A model generated the notes under the pieces. That model did not search any database and had not been told where the DNA came from. It was given only the letters and a program-made list of their open reading frames with translations. Of a stretch of DNA of 64,000 bases, positions 46,150 through 58,649 are shown one piece after another; within the stretch, counting starts at the first letter, position 1, and every line of letters begins with the position of its first letter. The DNA lies in NCBI GenBank assembly GCA_019055375.1, contig JAHQIW010004397.1:51949-115948 (forward strand), in the 5' to 3' direction. The position numbers were made by a program, and so were the translations under genes. This DNA comes from Parelaphostrongylus tenuis (taxonomy: Eukaryota; Nematoda; Chromadorea; Rhabditida; Metastrongylidae).

Positions 46150-47200
46150 TGGTCTAAACGAAGCACTCGAAATAAAGGTATAATCAGAATTAAATACTAT
46201 ATTAAAATTTGCCTTCATCTCTCTGTTAAGATAAACTAGATATGAATCTGATTTTGCTGTGCATGAATTGCAAGCGTTAATCAACGAGAGTTGGCTGCTT
46301 TCGTGGGTCCCACACTACCCGTCTGGAAAAAGCAAAACATTCACCTCACGTAAATCTAAATACTGAATCATTCAAGGAGGCTTAGAGTTTTAAGTTCACT
46401 CAGCAGCTCCCATCATACGTTCGGTTTATCAAATTCGTCAACTATTGCGCTTATCAAATTGGCAGGAATAGTGACTAGCTTGTTGATTTCAATCTTAGTA
46501 TTGATCCAAAGTTCTCAGTAAATGTAAGAAAAACGCATCTATCAGAACTACCACCACTGTCTCAAACTGCACCCATCTATAAGCAGCATTCAATAGGAGC
46601 AAAACATTCATTGTGCATTGCTCATTTGCTATTCCATTTCAGCACATCTTTCACGTAATTAGAAGGTTATTAGTAATGTATTTTTTGGAGATTCATCATA
46701 GCATACACACATATATGTATATATATATGTATGTATGTATGTATGCAGACATATTTATGTAAGCGTGAAATGCCAATAGTAGGATGCAATCATGAGGCCG
46801 TTCCATAGTGTCGATATTATCTATTAATCAACAGTTATTAAAACTGCAAAATCATTTAGTTTAACTTCGCATTTTCTTGCGAACATTTTGGCGTACAACT
46901 TATCTACATGTGTTTTAAGATGTAGCTGTCGCGGGAACAAATTCGCATGCTACTCATGTACTAATGGCGCTTAGGAAAAATGCTAATGAGGCGAGACGCA
47001 AGACTAACCCTTTGAGGACTATGAGAGTCATGTTGATACTCACCAAGCGACGTCAAATTTCACTCAGCTGCTGTAATAGCAGCTTCGCATCTCGTAGGAA
47101 AGCTGAAAGTAAGATACGCATGCACATACATGTAGAGCGCTTGTCTGACTGCCACGCAAGGAGCGACACCAAGCCGCTTGCCTGTCAAGGCTTGTCCGCA
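46150..47200. other. Gene-free stretch with a small microsatellite
   Basis: An 'atatgtatgt' run lies at about 46702-46745. The remainder shows nothing that I can support. Confidence 0.45.
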
Positions 47201-47205
47201 GAGGG

Positions 47206-47414
47206 TTAATGGAGCTTTCTGTGGGCAGCCCGAGGCCGACTGATCCTATCGACAACTCGCTCAAGCTTTTTACATTGCAAATGGCTTTCTCGTCGCCCTT
47301 TCGGCAGCCGCATCATCGCTTCAAGCTCCATTATTTTCGATCGCCGCTCCATTAGCATTCCTATCTGCGTGCCATTTGTGCGTAAATAGTGAGCAAAATC
47401 GTTCCGAAGACGGT
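47206..47414 (-). CDS. Candidate terminal exon, charged helical protein, unknown
   Basis: A minus-strand frame of 69 codons ends in TAA (47208-47206). It has strongly protein-like composition, rich in Arg, Lys, Glu, Leu and Met, as in a coiled or helical segment (the run 'MLMERRSKIMELEAMMRLPK' is visible). The block is GC-richer than its surroundings. There is no start codon at the upstream side. A weak acceptor ('atgag', ending at 47415) could open the exon in the right phase, but it lacks the usual nematode TTTTCAG. I do not recognise the family and cannot place other exons. Confidence 0.3.
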
Positions 47415-47449
47415 CTCATCTTGAGGCAATGACGAACAACCGGTATGGC

Positions 47450-50400
47450 AAAATATTAGCAAGAAAATGTGCAGTTGAATTATACCAAAACCATACAACT
47501 TTAACTACTTCTGGTTGATAAAATATTGTTTTTTGCTTCAGTGGCAAACTTATGAATCAAATTAATACATGTGAGATAAAGACGTAATGAGGTCTGGTAA
47601 ATTCTCCCAATAATATTGGTCTTTTGCCTCAAATTGAACTGTCAGAAAAGAATTCGCTGAATTACCAGGCGAACTAATTGTTGCGAGCTGCATTTAGCGT
47701 AACATTATTTGATCTACTGCCTTCCAACACTGATATAATGTGCAAATATTCGTACAAGAAGACTGATTGGCAGGCAAAAATCCTGCTTCAGGGTGGAGAT
47801 GTTACCACATTCCACCCTTCCCGATGGCACCTGCCACATTACTCCACCAGGTCCAGCGATTTCCAGTCACTCTTCCTGATATAAACTACCGAAGCTGCCA
47901 GCAACTAACTCTCAAAGGATCCGGTTTGATTAAAACATTTTCGTTGTGAACTCAGTTGTTTTAAAGCGATGTAAACTGCTGAAGAAGAGTGCATATACTT
48001 CAGTTCATCTGTTTCAGGATATTTGATTATGTGTCATTGGTGTTATGTAACCCAACTGACTTATTCTACTGTAACCAAATATTCAAAACGAAAATGACCT
48101 AATGATTCACCTGGCGCTGCGCTCCAATCATTCTAAATACGACTGAACTAGAAACTCGCGATTAACACCTAGATGAGAGACAATCAACGGAATAACTCAC
48201 ACAGTGAACTGGCGCTCCACTCAATCTCTTTATTCGCGCTGTATCTGATCAGTCTCACAAATTTTTTTCTCACTGTACAGATTCCAGCACTTCAGCGTTC
48301 AGATCTTATTTCGCCTCCTTCTAAATGTCGCAAATACAAGATGAGCACGTCTTCCTGTGGTCTCGAGGATAATCTGCTGAGGCAAAAATAGTGCTTTCGT
48401 TGTTGACTGCCTCAAAGCGCACAAGTTGTGCGTATCAGTCCTACTCCGCGCCGCTACAGACATCACGGATACTCGTTCACGGTGCCCTTTCCATTTTGCA
48501 CGTCAGGTGAGGCAAATTTGATATGTGCTGTACTGGTAAATTCTGAAAGAATTATTATGCTTTGAAGGGGACCTGATAGAACATATAGATGCATATACAT
48601 CTAATGCGTATTTTAGGCAATGCTCACTGAATAATTCTAGCTCTGAACATCGTGCGTACCTAGCAGTTATCATACCGAATGGTATATTCTCTTTGAGTCT
48701 GATAAGGTGGTTCCGTATGAAACTTCTTATCACAACGACAGCTGTAGCTCAAGAACAAGGCTCACGAGTTCACTAAACGAGTTTTAAATAGAGAGCAACT
48801 TTACTAAGAACTGATTGGAACTATAGAAATGTTGATCGCAAAGCTACAAATTGTCGCAGGTGTGTAAGAGCGAAAAGAAAATCAGTTATCATTTGTAGCC
48901 AATCCCTATTTCCAGCTTCAACTTCAAAGAATTAGCTACACCAAACAAGAAGGTATATCCGAAATTTCGCAGGTAATGAAATCAAAAGGTAAATTGATCT
49001 CACTATCGGTACCGCGCTCTTTTTCAACTGACACGCAGCGTGGTCGACCATCTGACGGGATGCGTTCGAACGACAATTTTGTAGTTTAAGTTGAAAATAA
49101 AATTATTATCGCCGTTAAAGGTTGTTTGGTAATCAGCGAAGGCTGAAATACGACTAATCAGATAGTAATGAGGTAGTAGGAACAACAGGGGGGGGAGCTT
49201 TTTAGGGAACAGAACAAAACAATCAATTGGTTTCAAAAAATAATGTAGCACGCTGCCTAGAATATAGCACATTTCAGCTTCTACATCATCCGTGAGCGGT
49301 TGGCTGATTTTCTTTCCCACGTCTGGTTTTGATTTCGGCTTAACATCATCTCCGAATCAACTAATAGGAAACCCAGTCGAGGGTCCATCGTCGAAACCCA
49401 TTCCTTGGAAGCGACATCATGAAGACCTGTAGACGCTTTGCAAGGTTACGTCAGGAAACCAAGAAATATAACATGCACGACCAGCAAACCATTTAAAGTA
49501 TGTGCTAGGGTCCACAACACTAGTGAAGACGGACCATATAAGTATCTAGGTAAGTAAGAAAATGCCTGGAAGACTTTATTCTACGATGCTGATGTACACT
49601 GCAAATAGTTTTTTGAAGTACAAATGTTGTTCTGAGAGAGCTGCTGATTATAGATTTTGTAAGAAAAATTAAATAAGAATAGTATGAGTAAGATTTATCA
49701 AGCAAGTACCAGAATCATATCTCGGGGCTCACTTATTACCGTGAACCGATACCGAAGCGCGGAGCGGACATCGCTGACCAAATGGCTCTGTCGGCATTGA
49801 AAGGGCTTACAGACCAAAGGAATATCCTAGTTCGTTAAATTCGGTAGTGACTTCGCAAGTAATTTTTTAAACCTTCACTGCCCTTATAGCAGCATAATGA
49901 CACGTAATTATATATCCAGGGAAGCTGAGTGACGTAAAATGCTTCAAATTTCAAGCGGAAGTTCGCCTTTCACCTATATCTGAGCATATGCTGCCACTGC
50001 ACTACCAAAGCTACCGCTCGTTGCCACTCTTTTTCTATAGAGAGTATCAAAACTGTCTGTAATCAATCTTTGACAGGCCTCAGATATTTGACATCCTTGA
50101 GATAGAAATGATTCCTTCGAACTGAAGAATTACAGCCGGAACTCTAAGTGCTTCAAGAGATCTTAGTATGATGGTTTGAAACATTATGTGGTTTGGAATA
50201 AAAGAGTGTTCTACTCATGCATTCAAAATATTTTCCAATCAACACTGACATTACATGGCAAGTCCTTGATAACGCTCATTAATTTCTCTAAGTTTCAAAA
50301 TACTGTGCGATCCAGCGATGCATTGGCATAAGTAGCGTTACGATTTGACAAAATTATGTGCATTTCCATTAATCCACACAACTCCGCAAATTTCTATAGT

Positions 50401-50820
50401 TGTTCAAATTATCTCACATCGAAACAAACTAGAGAGCCTGTCGTGAGAAAAAAATCTGGGCTTCGGCTCACACCATCAAATGGAAGAAAATTCACTGTTC
50501 ATTGATAGTATTACAATATGGTCACGAAGTCATTACGTCACCAGAAATCCAGGCTCTCACAATCTGCGACGAAAACTTATTTTTCTCTCAATAAAACCCG
50601 TGATAAAAAAAAGAATTCTTTTGGAAACAAAAAAATGTCATAAAAAGCAAGAGAATGATTTAAAAAATGCAAAAAAACAAAGGATAAAACAAGCACAAGA
50701 GGAAGCGAAAACCGTTAGTTCTAAGGCTGTTCTATCTTGTTAGAGCGAAACCAAGAAAATTAGAAATGTTTAGACAAAACGACTGCGTAGAGATCGAAAT
50801 CATCGCTTGAAAACTGACTT
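47450..50820. other. Gene-free stretch
   Basis: Unique AT-rich DNA. Open frames at 47678-47884 and 49024-49320 show no domain or splice context. Nothing else is supported. Confidence 0.35.
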
Positions 50821-50829
50821 ACCAATCGA

Positions 50830-51000
50830 TCCGGGTGAGCAGCCGGTGAACCGACGGAAGACAAGGCTTCTTTCATGAAGTGCCTGGTGGGCTTCGAAAG
50901 AGCTGCCGGCGCAGCGGACGGGTGACGCGTATCGATCGAAACGCGCCTTCGGCCTATCGCGACCGCACCCATCGGCAGGCACGAATGCACGTGGTAGATC
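50830..51000. repeat. GC-rich block related to the middle of the 680-bp inverted repeats
   Basis: The strand shown shares, in order, 'gtgcctggtgggcttcga', 'tcgatcgaaacgcg', 'cctatcgcg..cgcaccca' and 'gcacgaatgcacgtg' with 37070-37200. Similarity is low (roughly two thirds) but collinear. It is probably an older member of the same family. Confidence 0.45.
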
Positions 51001-51029
51001 AAAAGTCTGACTATCTATGATCTTCGGCA

Positions 51030-52020
51030 TGATTAAAAGAATGCAAAATTTCTCACAAACTGTCCTTTTCTCTCTTCAGAACTTCACCAGGTAGGTACAT
51101 CCTTGTCCTCAAAGCTCGATGGCTTACGTTTCGGCAGCAACGCCTACGTCATAGCCAAGACGTATATGTCATACCATAACTAATTACTCGTTTAATATTT
51201 CGTGACCCAACAAAATACCAATTGAAGACAAATCAGCAGTATAGTCACTCCGGAAAACTTTACCTTATTAGCCCCTACGGGACGACGTGTACCAAATGAG
51301 GTACACGATCATTTGAAGGCCTTTCTCGCTGCATAAAAGTCTTCTCCTAGACGATTGCTAAATGTGAACCTAAATTTTAGCTATTCCAGAGATTGTTCAG
51401 TTTTAAAGAAAGACTTTTTGTTACGTTGCCGCAGCGGAAATAAAATCATGTTTCACACTCAAATTTCCTCATTTGCTCAGCTGGCGCTTTGACATGGCTC
51501 TTCTCTAAAGTGTCATTGTTCGTTAAATAGCCAAAATTCCAAGGATTTTGAAGATGTATTGTAAAGTTATCGTATAACGTTGCAAATTACATTTCACGTC
51601 TAAAATCCTATTCCGCCGCTCGGACGTCATAGGTGATTAATGGTAATTATAGGTGAAGTTTATACGTCATTGGTATCTTCTCGTTACGTAAAGACTGGAT
51701 TACCAGGAACAAACCTTGTACAAAGGCTTTTTTTTTGCAAAGAGTAACTACATCTCTTGAAATCCTCCATTTTCAGCGGTAATACCACGTCCTTGTAAAA
51801 ATTAAGCAAATTTTGAAGTTTTATTGTGCATTTGTATAGCCTGTCTTGCGCGAACGTAGCTTGAAAGCACATCTCCTGTCAATTAAACATTTTTAATAGA
51901 GGTCTATGTGGAGGTAATTCTGAAGTGTAGCTCGAGTAAGTGTAAGAAGAGCGCTCGTTCATCAGGAAAAGCATATCATCGTGCGGAGAATTTTCCGTTC
52001 AGAATCATGTCATTAAATCA
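51030..52020. other. Gene-free stretch
   Basis: A minus-oriented RU150-like unit is visible at about 51370-51500 ('gttgccgcagcggaaataaaat', 'caaatttcctcatttgctcagc'). No gene is seen. Confidence 0.4.
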
Positions 52021-52030
52021 ATCAAAAAAA

Positions 52031-52330
52031 GGAGCGCATGTGGCGCAGTGGTCAGGTGTGCTTTGCGTCACACACGAGGTCAATGGTTCGACTCGCACCC
52101 ATGGTTCACCAGGTCATCTATCCTTCCGGGGTCTGTTAATTCGTATCAGACTGGTCTCAGACTTGTCTGGGAGAATAAGCAGCACTGAGGCGGTTTAGCG
52201 GGAGGCCGCCGCGAGCAATGGCAAAAACCAGATAGGCATACAGTCATCTCAAACAGAGTTATAAACAAATTGACGACAAATGCATAACGCATCCCTCAGA
52301 GATTGATCAACGCCGAAAGCTTTATTTTTT
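52031..52330 (+). mobile_element. tRNA-derived SINE (copy 6)
   Basis: The head 'GAGCGCATGTGGCGCAGTGG' is intact, and the B box is slightly changed (GGTTCGACTCG). The body is collinear with 33863-34167 up to 'gatcaacgccgaaagcttta', after which the tail has decayed to 'tttttt'. Confidence 0.85.
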
Positions 52331-52339
52331 AGCCTCTGT

Positions 52340-55300
52340 GTTGCCTAAGGATTTCTTCGAAACAGAGAACAAGCCAATAATTGGAGAGCAAGAATTATGC
52401 TCCACTTATATCGCGCTGCACATTGATCAATCTCGTCTACGATCCACCTCCACTCACGCACCCTAGCCGACAAACATCGCGCATAGTTTTCAAGTTAAGA
52501 TCTATTTTCCCTACTACAGTGCTGCAAAGCGAACTTTAAAAATATGACCACAGTCATAGGATTGCTAAAACTTATGCTAATGAATTACTACTGAAAATCT
52601 AAGGTAAGAGCATTATCCTGCGAAAAATGCCCTGTTGGAACAGAAGTCTATTTTTTGTTCCACAATATACTACAGTGGTCTTTTCAGAAAACGAAAATTG
52701 CTTTGGAGTCGCTACAACTTGCTCTATCGAATTGTTACTACCAGATGCAAAAGAAAAGCTGTCCTGCGAAATATAAACGTTACAATGCACAATATGTGCG
52801 AAGTGCACAAATCAATATTTAGTGCTATAGCGCTGTAAGAAGGTATTTCTGTAAAGCGCTTTTTTTGTTGAAATCACCTTGAGCTTTTGAATTGCTTACG
52901 TAAGTCTATGGGCAAATTATTGTTCATCAAAATTATTTGTCTGATACATAAACAGTTATCCATCTGAGAATTTCTATGGTGAGAGTCTTTTCTGCTCAGT
53001 TGAGCTCTTGCCCCAATTCAGTATATTCAAATATAGGCAGGGTTATCAGGGCAAGAGTCAATGACGTGGTCTATCAAGGAGCAAGATAATAGCAGGCTCT
53101 TACCGCGGATGCAAGCCTTTTCGATCAGCATATATCGGCATTCATAATGGACGAGGTTCTCAAGCAGCGGCTTAAGCGGCACGTGAAATGTGCGAAGATC
53201 GTTTTAGAAAATGAATGCGAGGGAACGAATTGCACTGGAGAAGTGCTGAAATCTGCAGCGTAAATCGTGATGACTGCTCTTTTGTAGTACTGCTCTTTTG
53301 TGGTACTTACAATTCTTTAGTGTTAACGCCTCTAAAGCGATAAGCTCCGGATTTTAGAGAGCTATGGATAGGACTTGTTTCCATATATACCAATGCCTAT
53401 CAAAAGATTACTTGATTGCTTCAATATCGTTGACAACGGTTTATAGTTCTTATACCTCTTTTATATGCCAGTGATTGATTTTTCGACCACTTTGAAGCAA
53501 AGCTCAGCGCCTGAACATATCTCGTTCTAATGGTAATTCTATCAAATCCTTGAGACTTGAAGTAATCGTACTTCTCGTCCTGGACTACGACGGGTTTTTC
53601 TATTACGAATATGGTCACACTGAAGCTACTTCTGTAGCTTATACGAGGCGTATTTTTCTAGCTCGTGGCATATGAATTCAAAATGTCAAGCTTGTGGGCT
53701 AGTTCTGACACTGCTTGCCGAATAACCATACGTGGTGAAGCGTAAAGCACAGGAATTTACCAAAAACGCGTATATGGCGGGCAGCTGCAAGTACATAAGG
53801 CCTCCAATAGGCACGCTGATACGGAAGGTCCGAGTCTTGTAGATAGCTCAGATGGGAGAGAAAATGCTAAACATATGGTCCTTGCTAAGGTGATTCTGGA
53901 ATACTTTTCAACCACTTCGACTTATTATGTTATATGATTTCAAGCTGTCCATCATTTGAGGAATAAGCTTCAGCAGTTGCACTGCACAATGCAAGCTCAC
54001 AAACCGAAGTTTTACTTTCGTCGGTTCAAAACTATGAGAAATCTAGGAGTTCTTGATACACAAACGGCTGCCGGGAACAACGAAAAGGCTGACTCCACAT
54101 TTTTATATACCTTTGTTTTGACCAAATTTTCTGACTTCTAAGATAATTCATGTGCTCGTCCAGTTAGGATTGATTTTAGCGCCTCGCTTGCATCTGGACC
54201 TCTCTCTTACGCAAAACCACATTACGAAAGCCACCAACAGCAAGGCGCTAATGAACGTTGAGGTACGGAGTTATTAACTCGTTCTGGTTGCTTATATCTG
54301 ACAAATCTAATCACAATGCTATCTAATCTCTAAGAAAATTATCGGCGACATTTGCTAGCGCTACATCACAGAGATGATCGCTTTCATTTTACTCATTTTT
54401 CATTTCCAAGTCCTATCAAGACAGCAGTCAAGTGGAAAGATAATTATGCTCATAAGCTACAGCATCACAAGCAAATACATAAGTAACATAAAAAAATGCT
54501 ATTCAACAGCTAGGAATTTTTTCCCCTTCGGAAGGGCGCGATTTTCTCGCTGAAATTTTGGAATTTCTATTCTCAATTTGAGCGTTATTTTTACGGGGAA
54601 ACCTTCACAGAAGTGTCTTCTGTGATAGTCAAGCTTCATGATGATAAGCTTTCTCAATATAATTTGAAAGTTTTCAAAACATAGGCACACATATGTTTGT
54701 TTATAGCGATACATTTAGAACATAAGAGAACACTGCGGCCGAGCAAACAATATCTGGCAAGTGTGATACACATATTTTTGGCGCACCAAGACGACTTTTT
54801 AGAAATCGGGCGTAGTATCAAATTTCTTTTCTGTAAGTTATCGAATGGCTACTGGAGGTCTTGTGGGAAAATGGTGTCTAGCAAAAAGGTTCACCGAAAA
54901 ATCGTGTACTGAAATGGTATACGTCGTCCTCAGATGTATTCTGTATCGAAGGACACACGGAGTGACAGAATGATTTTCTATTTTAAAATCTTTGCAACTT
55001 AATATACCTTTCGCGAGAAATAAACCTAAAATAAGGCAGTATATTATAAGCTACACTTGGGACTTAATAGAACCAGCAGCGTTTGCCGCCGGCCTTTCAA
55101 GCCATTCGAGGCCCGCATAAATTGATTTCATCAGCAACATTTGCGATATGGAAGGCATAACTTCTTGTATTATCCCTTTAAGTTTAATCACAATCTTTAA
55201 TTCGAAAGCAAACTGTGGTGTCAAGGCTTGCGTACCTTAAATTTAATTCAAAAGTACCATATTCTTAATAGGTAGGCAATTTTATCAATCTTTGGTCCCC

Positions 55301-57160
55301 AATAATTGACTATTGTCTTTTAGTCAACGGCAAATGAACCGTGATAGCTCGACAACGGGCAAGCTTCCTATCCTGCATAGATCACAAAAGAAAGCGTGTG
55401 GAGAGTACGACACGACTGAGCCAGATGGGCAAAAAAAGTTTTAAGTGTGAAATTGTCATGTCACTCCGATATATCATTATTACAAAGCCCTTCAGTCTAT
55501 TTTGACTTTACTTTTGTAGTTGTCCCACTCCATACCTACAATTCATTGTCAGGGCCAGAATGCTGAGATACTAGCAAAATTTGATTTGAGGTCATTAGGA
55601 GCCAGCGATTACCTTTTACGAGGTTCACCAAGTTATAAGGTTCAGTGTTTAATTATTGCGTGTAGTAACTAAGAGTTGCCATGAAATTTCGATGAAATTT
55701 AACTATTGATTATCAGAGGAAGTAGTAGATGTTGATCATTTCAGGAAGTGCGAATTGTTGATTACAATTACAAATTTTCTGCGCGAAGGATAAATTGTTC
55801 ACCGATGCTGTTGTTGCAAAAGTGAAATGCCTGTGCTCGGTATTGAATGCATAATTGTCAACTGTCAAATAAATGTTTTGAGTAAACGTTCTACATGATC
55901 AGTAAAGTGTAAAATGAGAGTCAGCAGCATGTCTTTCAATGAATAGCTACAGACATTATTATATGTATACCATTCGTAGTCTTACTCTGCTTACATACTA
56001 ATATCACCTGCACACAGAACAATATCTAGAAGTCTTGTACTCTAGAATACGTGTTCTTGGATTACCTTACGCCAAGCAGGTTTTATAAATAAACAGCAAG
56101 AGGATGAACGTGTGCTCTTTTCGCAATAATGTCACAAGTCCATTATCAAAATCAATGTGAGACGTAATCTTAACTTTCGTTCCTTCATCTCATTAACTCG
56201 CACGCAATTTTGGTATTAAACCGCTTTTTCTCCAACTTTCAAATGACTAATGAAGTCGTTGCTTCACCGCACTGATATGGTCCTTTTGAGAACCAGTTCC
56301 ACTGTTGAAATCTCTTTCACTCCAACTATCGAATGACTCCTTAAGTACAGAGCCAGCGTACTCACGGAGTACAAACGTACGCAAAGGATTAAATATGTTC
56401 GACGAACTATCACCATCATCTCCGCGTGTACACTATGTGAGACATGATGCAGATCCATCGTGTACTACATTTGCCCTCAAAGCTGAATGTAAAGTTCGTA
56501 AAAGGATTTCTTTTCGGATAACCTCTAACACAAATGACCGTGATCAGTCCAAAATGTTGCAATCAATCAACTCACAGTTAAGCATTTCCAGCACAAATCT
56601 GTGGTGGATTGGAAGTTGTGAGGCAATTTCTTGAACACAATGCGCTCACTAATTTAGCATATGCAGCCCATCTCGCAACGTTTGCGTACTTTATAGAGTT
56701 AGTGCTGGATAGGGCATTCAAAGGAGTACAAAAAATCGTTAGACTTCTGGAGCGCAATGTATTCCAAAATGTCCACTCAATATGTTCAATGAGTTTGCTG
56801 AACTCCAAAATCTATAAAGTGCAACAATGAAAGTTCTATAAATGATGTGTGTAATAAATGAAATAGGAAAGCACAATAAAAAAAACAATCTGTACACCAG
56901 AACTGGATACGGCAGTATCGTCTTCTCAGAATTGAATTACAAAAAACAGAAAAGACGATGTGAATCAACGTTCTGTGGAAGACGATTCGGTATTTTTCCA
57001 CTACGCGCACCCATATTCCAAAAAAAAACGTATTTTCTGCTCTTTTTAGATCTTCTAATAGTCATTCTATACCACAAATCCCGAACATTTGAACGGTGTA
57101 CATTGTTTTTTGATTGGTCTATATATTATTCCATAACAGTAAAAAATAAGATTTTACTTC
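52340..57160. other. Gene-free stretch
   Basis: No supportable gene. RU150-like fragments may lie near 54520-54650 and 56220-56340. Opposite-strand open frames at 56578-56830 overlap each other and have no domain signal. Confidence 0.35.
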
Positions 57161-57169
57161 ACACCCATT

Positions 57170-58640
57170 CAGAGTTTTACTTCATTATACTACATTTTTC
57201 GCTGAGCAAAGCTTTTCCTTTGGAAATTCACTTATTATTTGATAACACAAATTTCGACAAATTTAATAGTGTTTTTGATTTTCCAAAAATCTGTTTGTTG
57301 CGCCACAATACTGAGATTAAAATTGCATTTCACATGCGGCGCGTACCATGTGACTATACGTGGATGAATTTCACACATCGGCATCACGAGAACTCCTTTC
57401 AACAACCAGTCGATATCTGAAATCATGAAGAACTCAATAATGTGCTTGCTTTTTGGAAAGGAATCTCTTAAAGCGCTGTATCAGCAGGAATAAAATTTTG
57501 CTGCACATTTAAGACCTTTCTCTGGACACAGTTTTTATCTCATGCTTTCAGCAAACATTCGATAGCGCAATTCTCAGCGATTTGAATGATATGCTTTGTT
57601 GCTTACACTGTTCAACTTTTCGAAATTCAAATAAGAAAGAGTAAAATATGCTGAGTACTTCCCTCTGTCCGCACCCATATTCAAAGAATAACGTTTTTGT
57701 TTGCTCTTCCTAGCCATTTCAGTAGCCATTTGATCACTTAAATGTCGAAAATTTTACCGGTGTATTTATTTGTAAATAACCTTTATAATATTCAATAACA
57801 ATAGAAATAGAGTTTGGTCCCACGTTGTGCAAAGTTTTTACTTGAGGAATTCAGTAGTTATTTGATAGCACAAATTTTAGAGGATTTAATAGTGCTGCTG
57901 GCTTTCCGAATAACTTTTTATTGCGTTGCAACACTAAAATTAATATTGAGCTTCATGTGCAGCTCGCAGATCCCGCATGGCTATATGAATGGATTTCGCA
58001 CTAAATACGCATGAATATTCACATCAAACCATCGCCTTTCGATAACCAGTCGATAGCTAAAATACTGAGCATTCCAATAGTGTAGATGTGTTCTAGAAAG
58101 AAATTTCTTGGAACACTGTAACAGTAAGAAAAATTGTGTTGCATATTCAAGTTCCTTGCGCAGGGCATGGCTTTTTCCTCAGACTTTCAACAACCATTGG
58201 ACAGCACAATTTGCACCGATTTCGATAACATGCTTGTTTCTACGAAACACCCATTGGCGCGTTCTTACAACTAGAAGAATACTGGATTTGGTACTCGGCG
58301 CATAGCAAGCCAAACGTGAATCGCTGCGCGATCCACACGGTGCCGAGTGCGAAACTAATTCTTCTTCTACCCGTAACAACGCAACAAAAAGTCCTTATTA
58401 GAACCCAGTTATACCGTTGAAATTGTTAGGATTTAAGCTATCGAAGGATTACTGAAACTTTGAATGAGAAGTTGTGTTTATCGCAAGATGGTTGAGTGTG
58501 GAGTAAAATTTTATTTCTACTATTACAGCATAATATAATAGCCACTTGCGGCGTAGAATAAACCGTTCAAATTCTTGACATTGAAGCTATCAAGTCATTA
58601 CTAAAAATCAAAAATTCTTTGGAAGGTACGTTTCTCCAAC
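57170..58640. repeat. Inverted array of RU150 units around a hairpin centre
   Basis: Minus-oriented units lie at about 57170-57330, 57470-57600, 57825-57965 and 58115-58235, and plus-oriented units at about 58385-58540 and 58555-58620. The switch point (58255-58385) is itself an imperfect hairpin: 'agaagaatactggatttggt' against the complement of 'actaattcttcttc', with 'actcggc' paired to 'gccgagt'. The array therefore looks like an old palindrome centred near 58318. A 192-codon frame at 56842-57420 partly runs through it and is not considered a gene. Confidence 0.6.
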
Positions 58641-58649
58641 ATGTTGCGG

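Noticed and set aside
56842..57420. Longest uninterrupted frame in the window (192 codons, plus strand)
   Set aside because: It is rich in Phe, Ile, Lys and Asn as expected from AT-rich DNA, and its second half runs through a minus-oriented RU150 unit. No domain or splice framework supports it.
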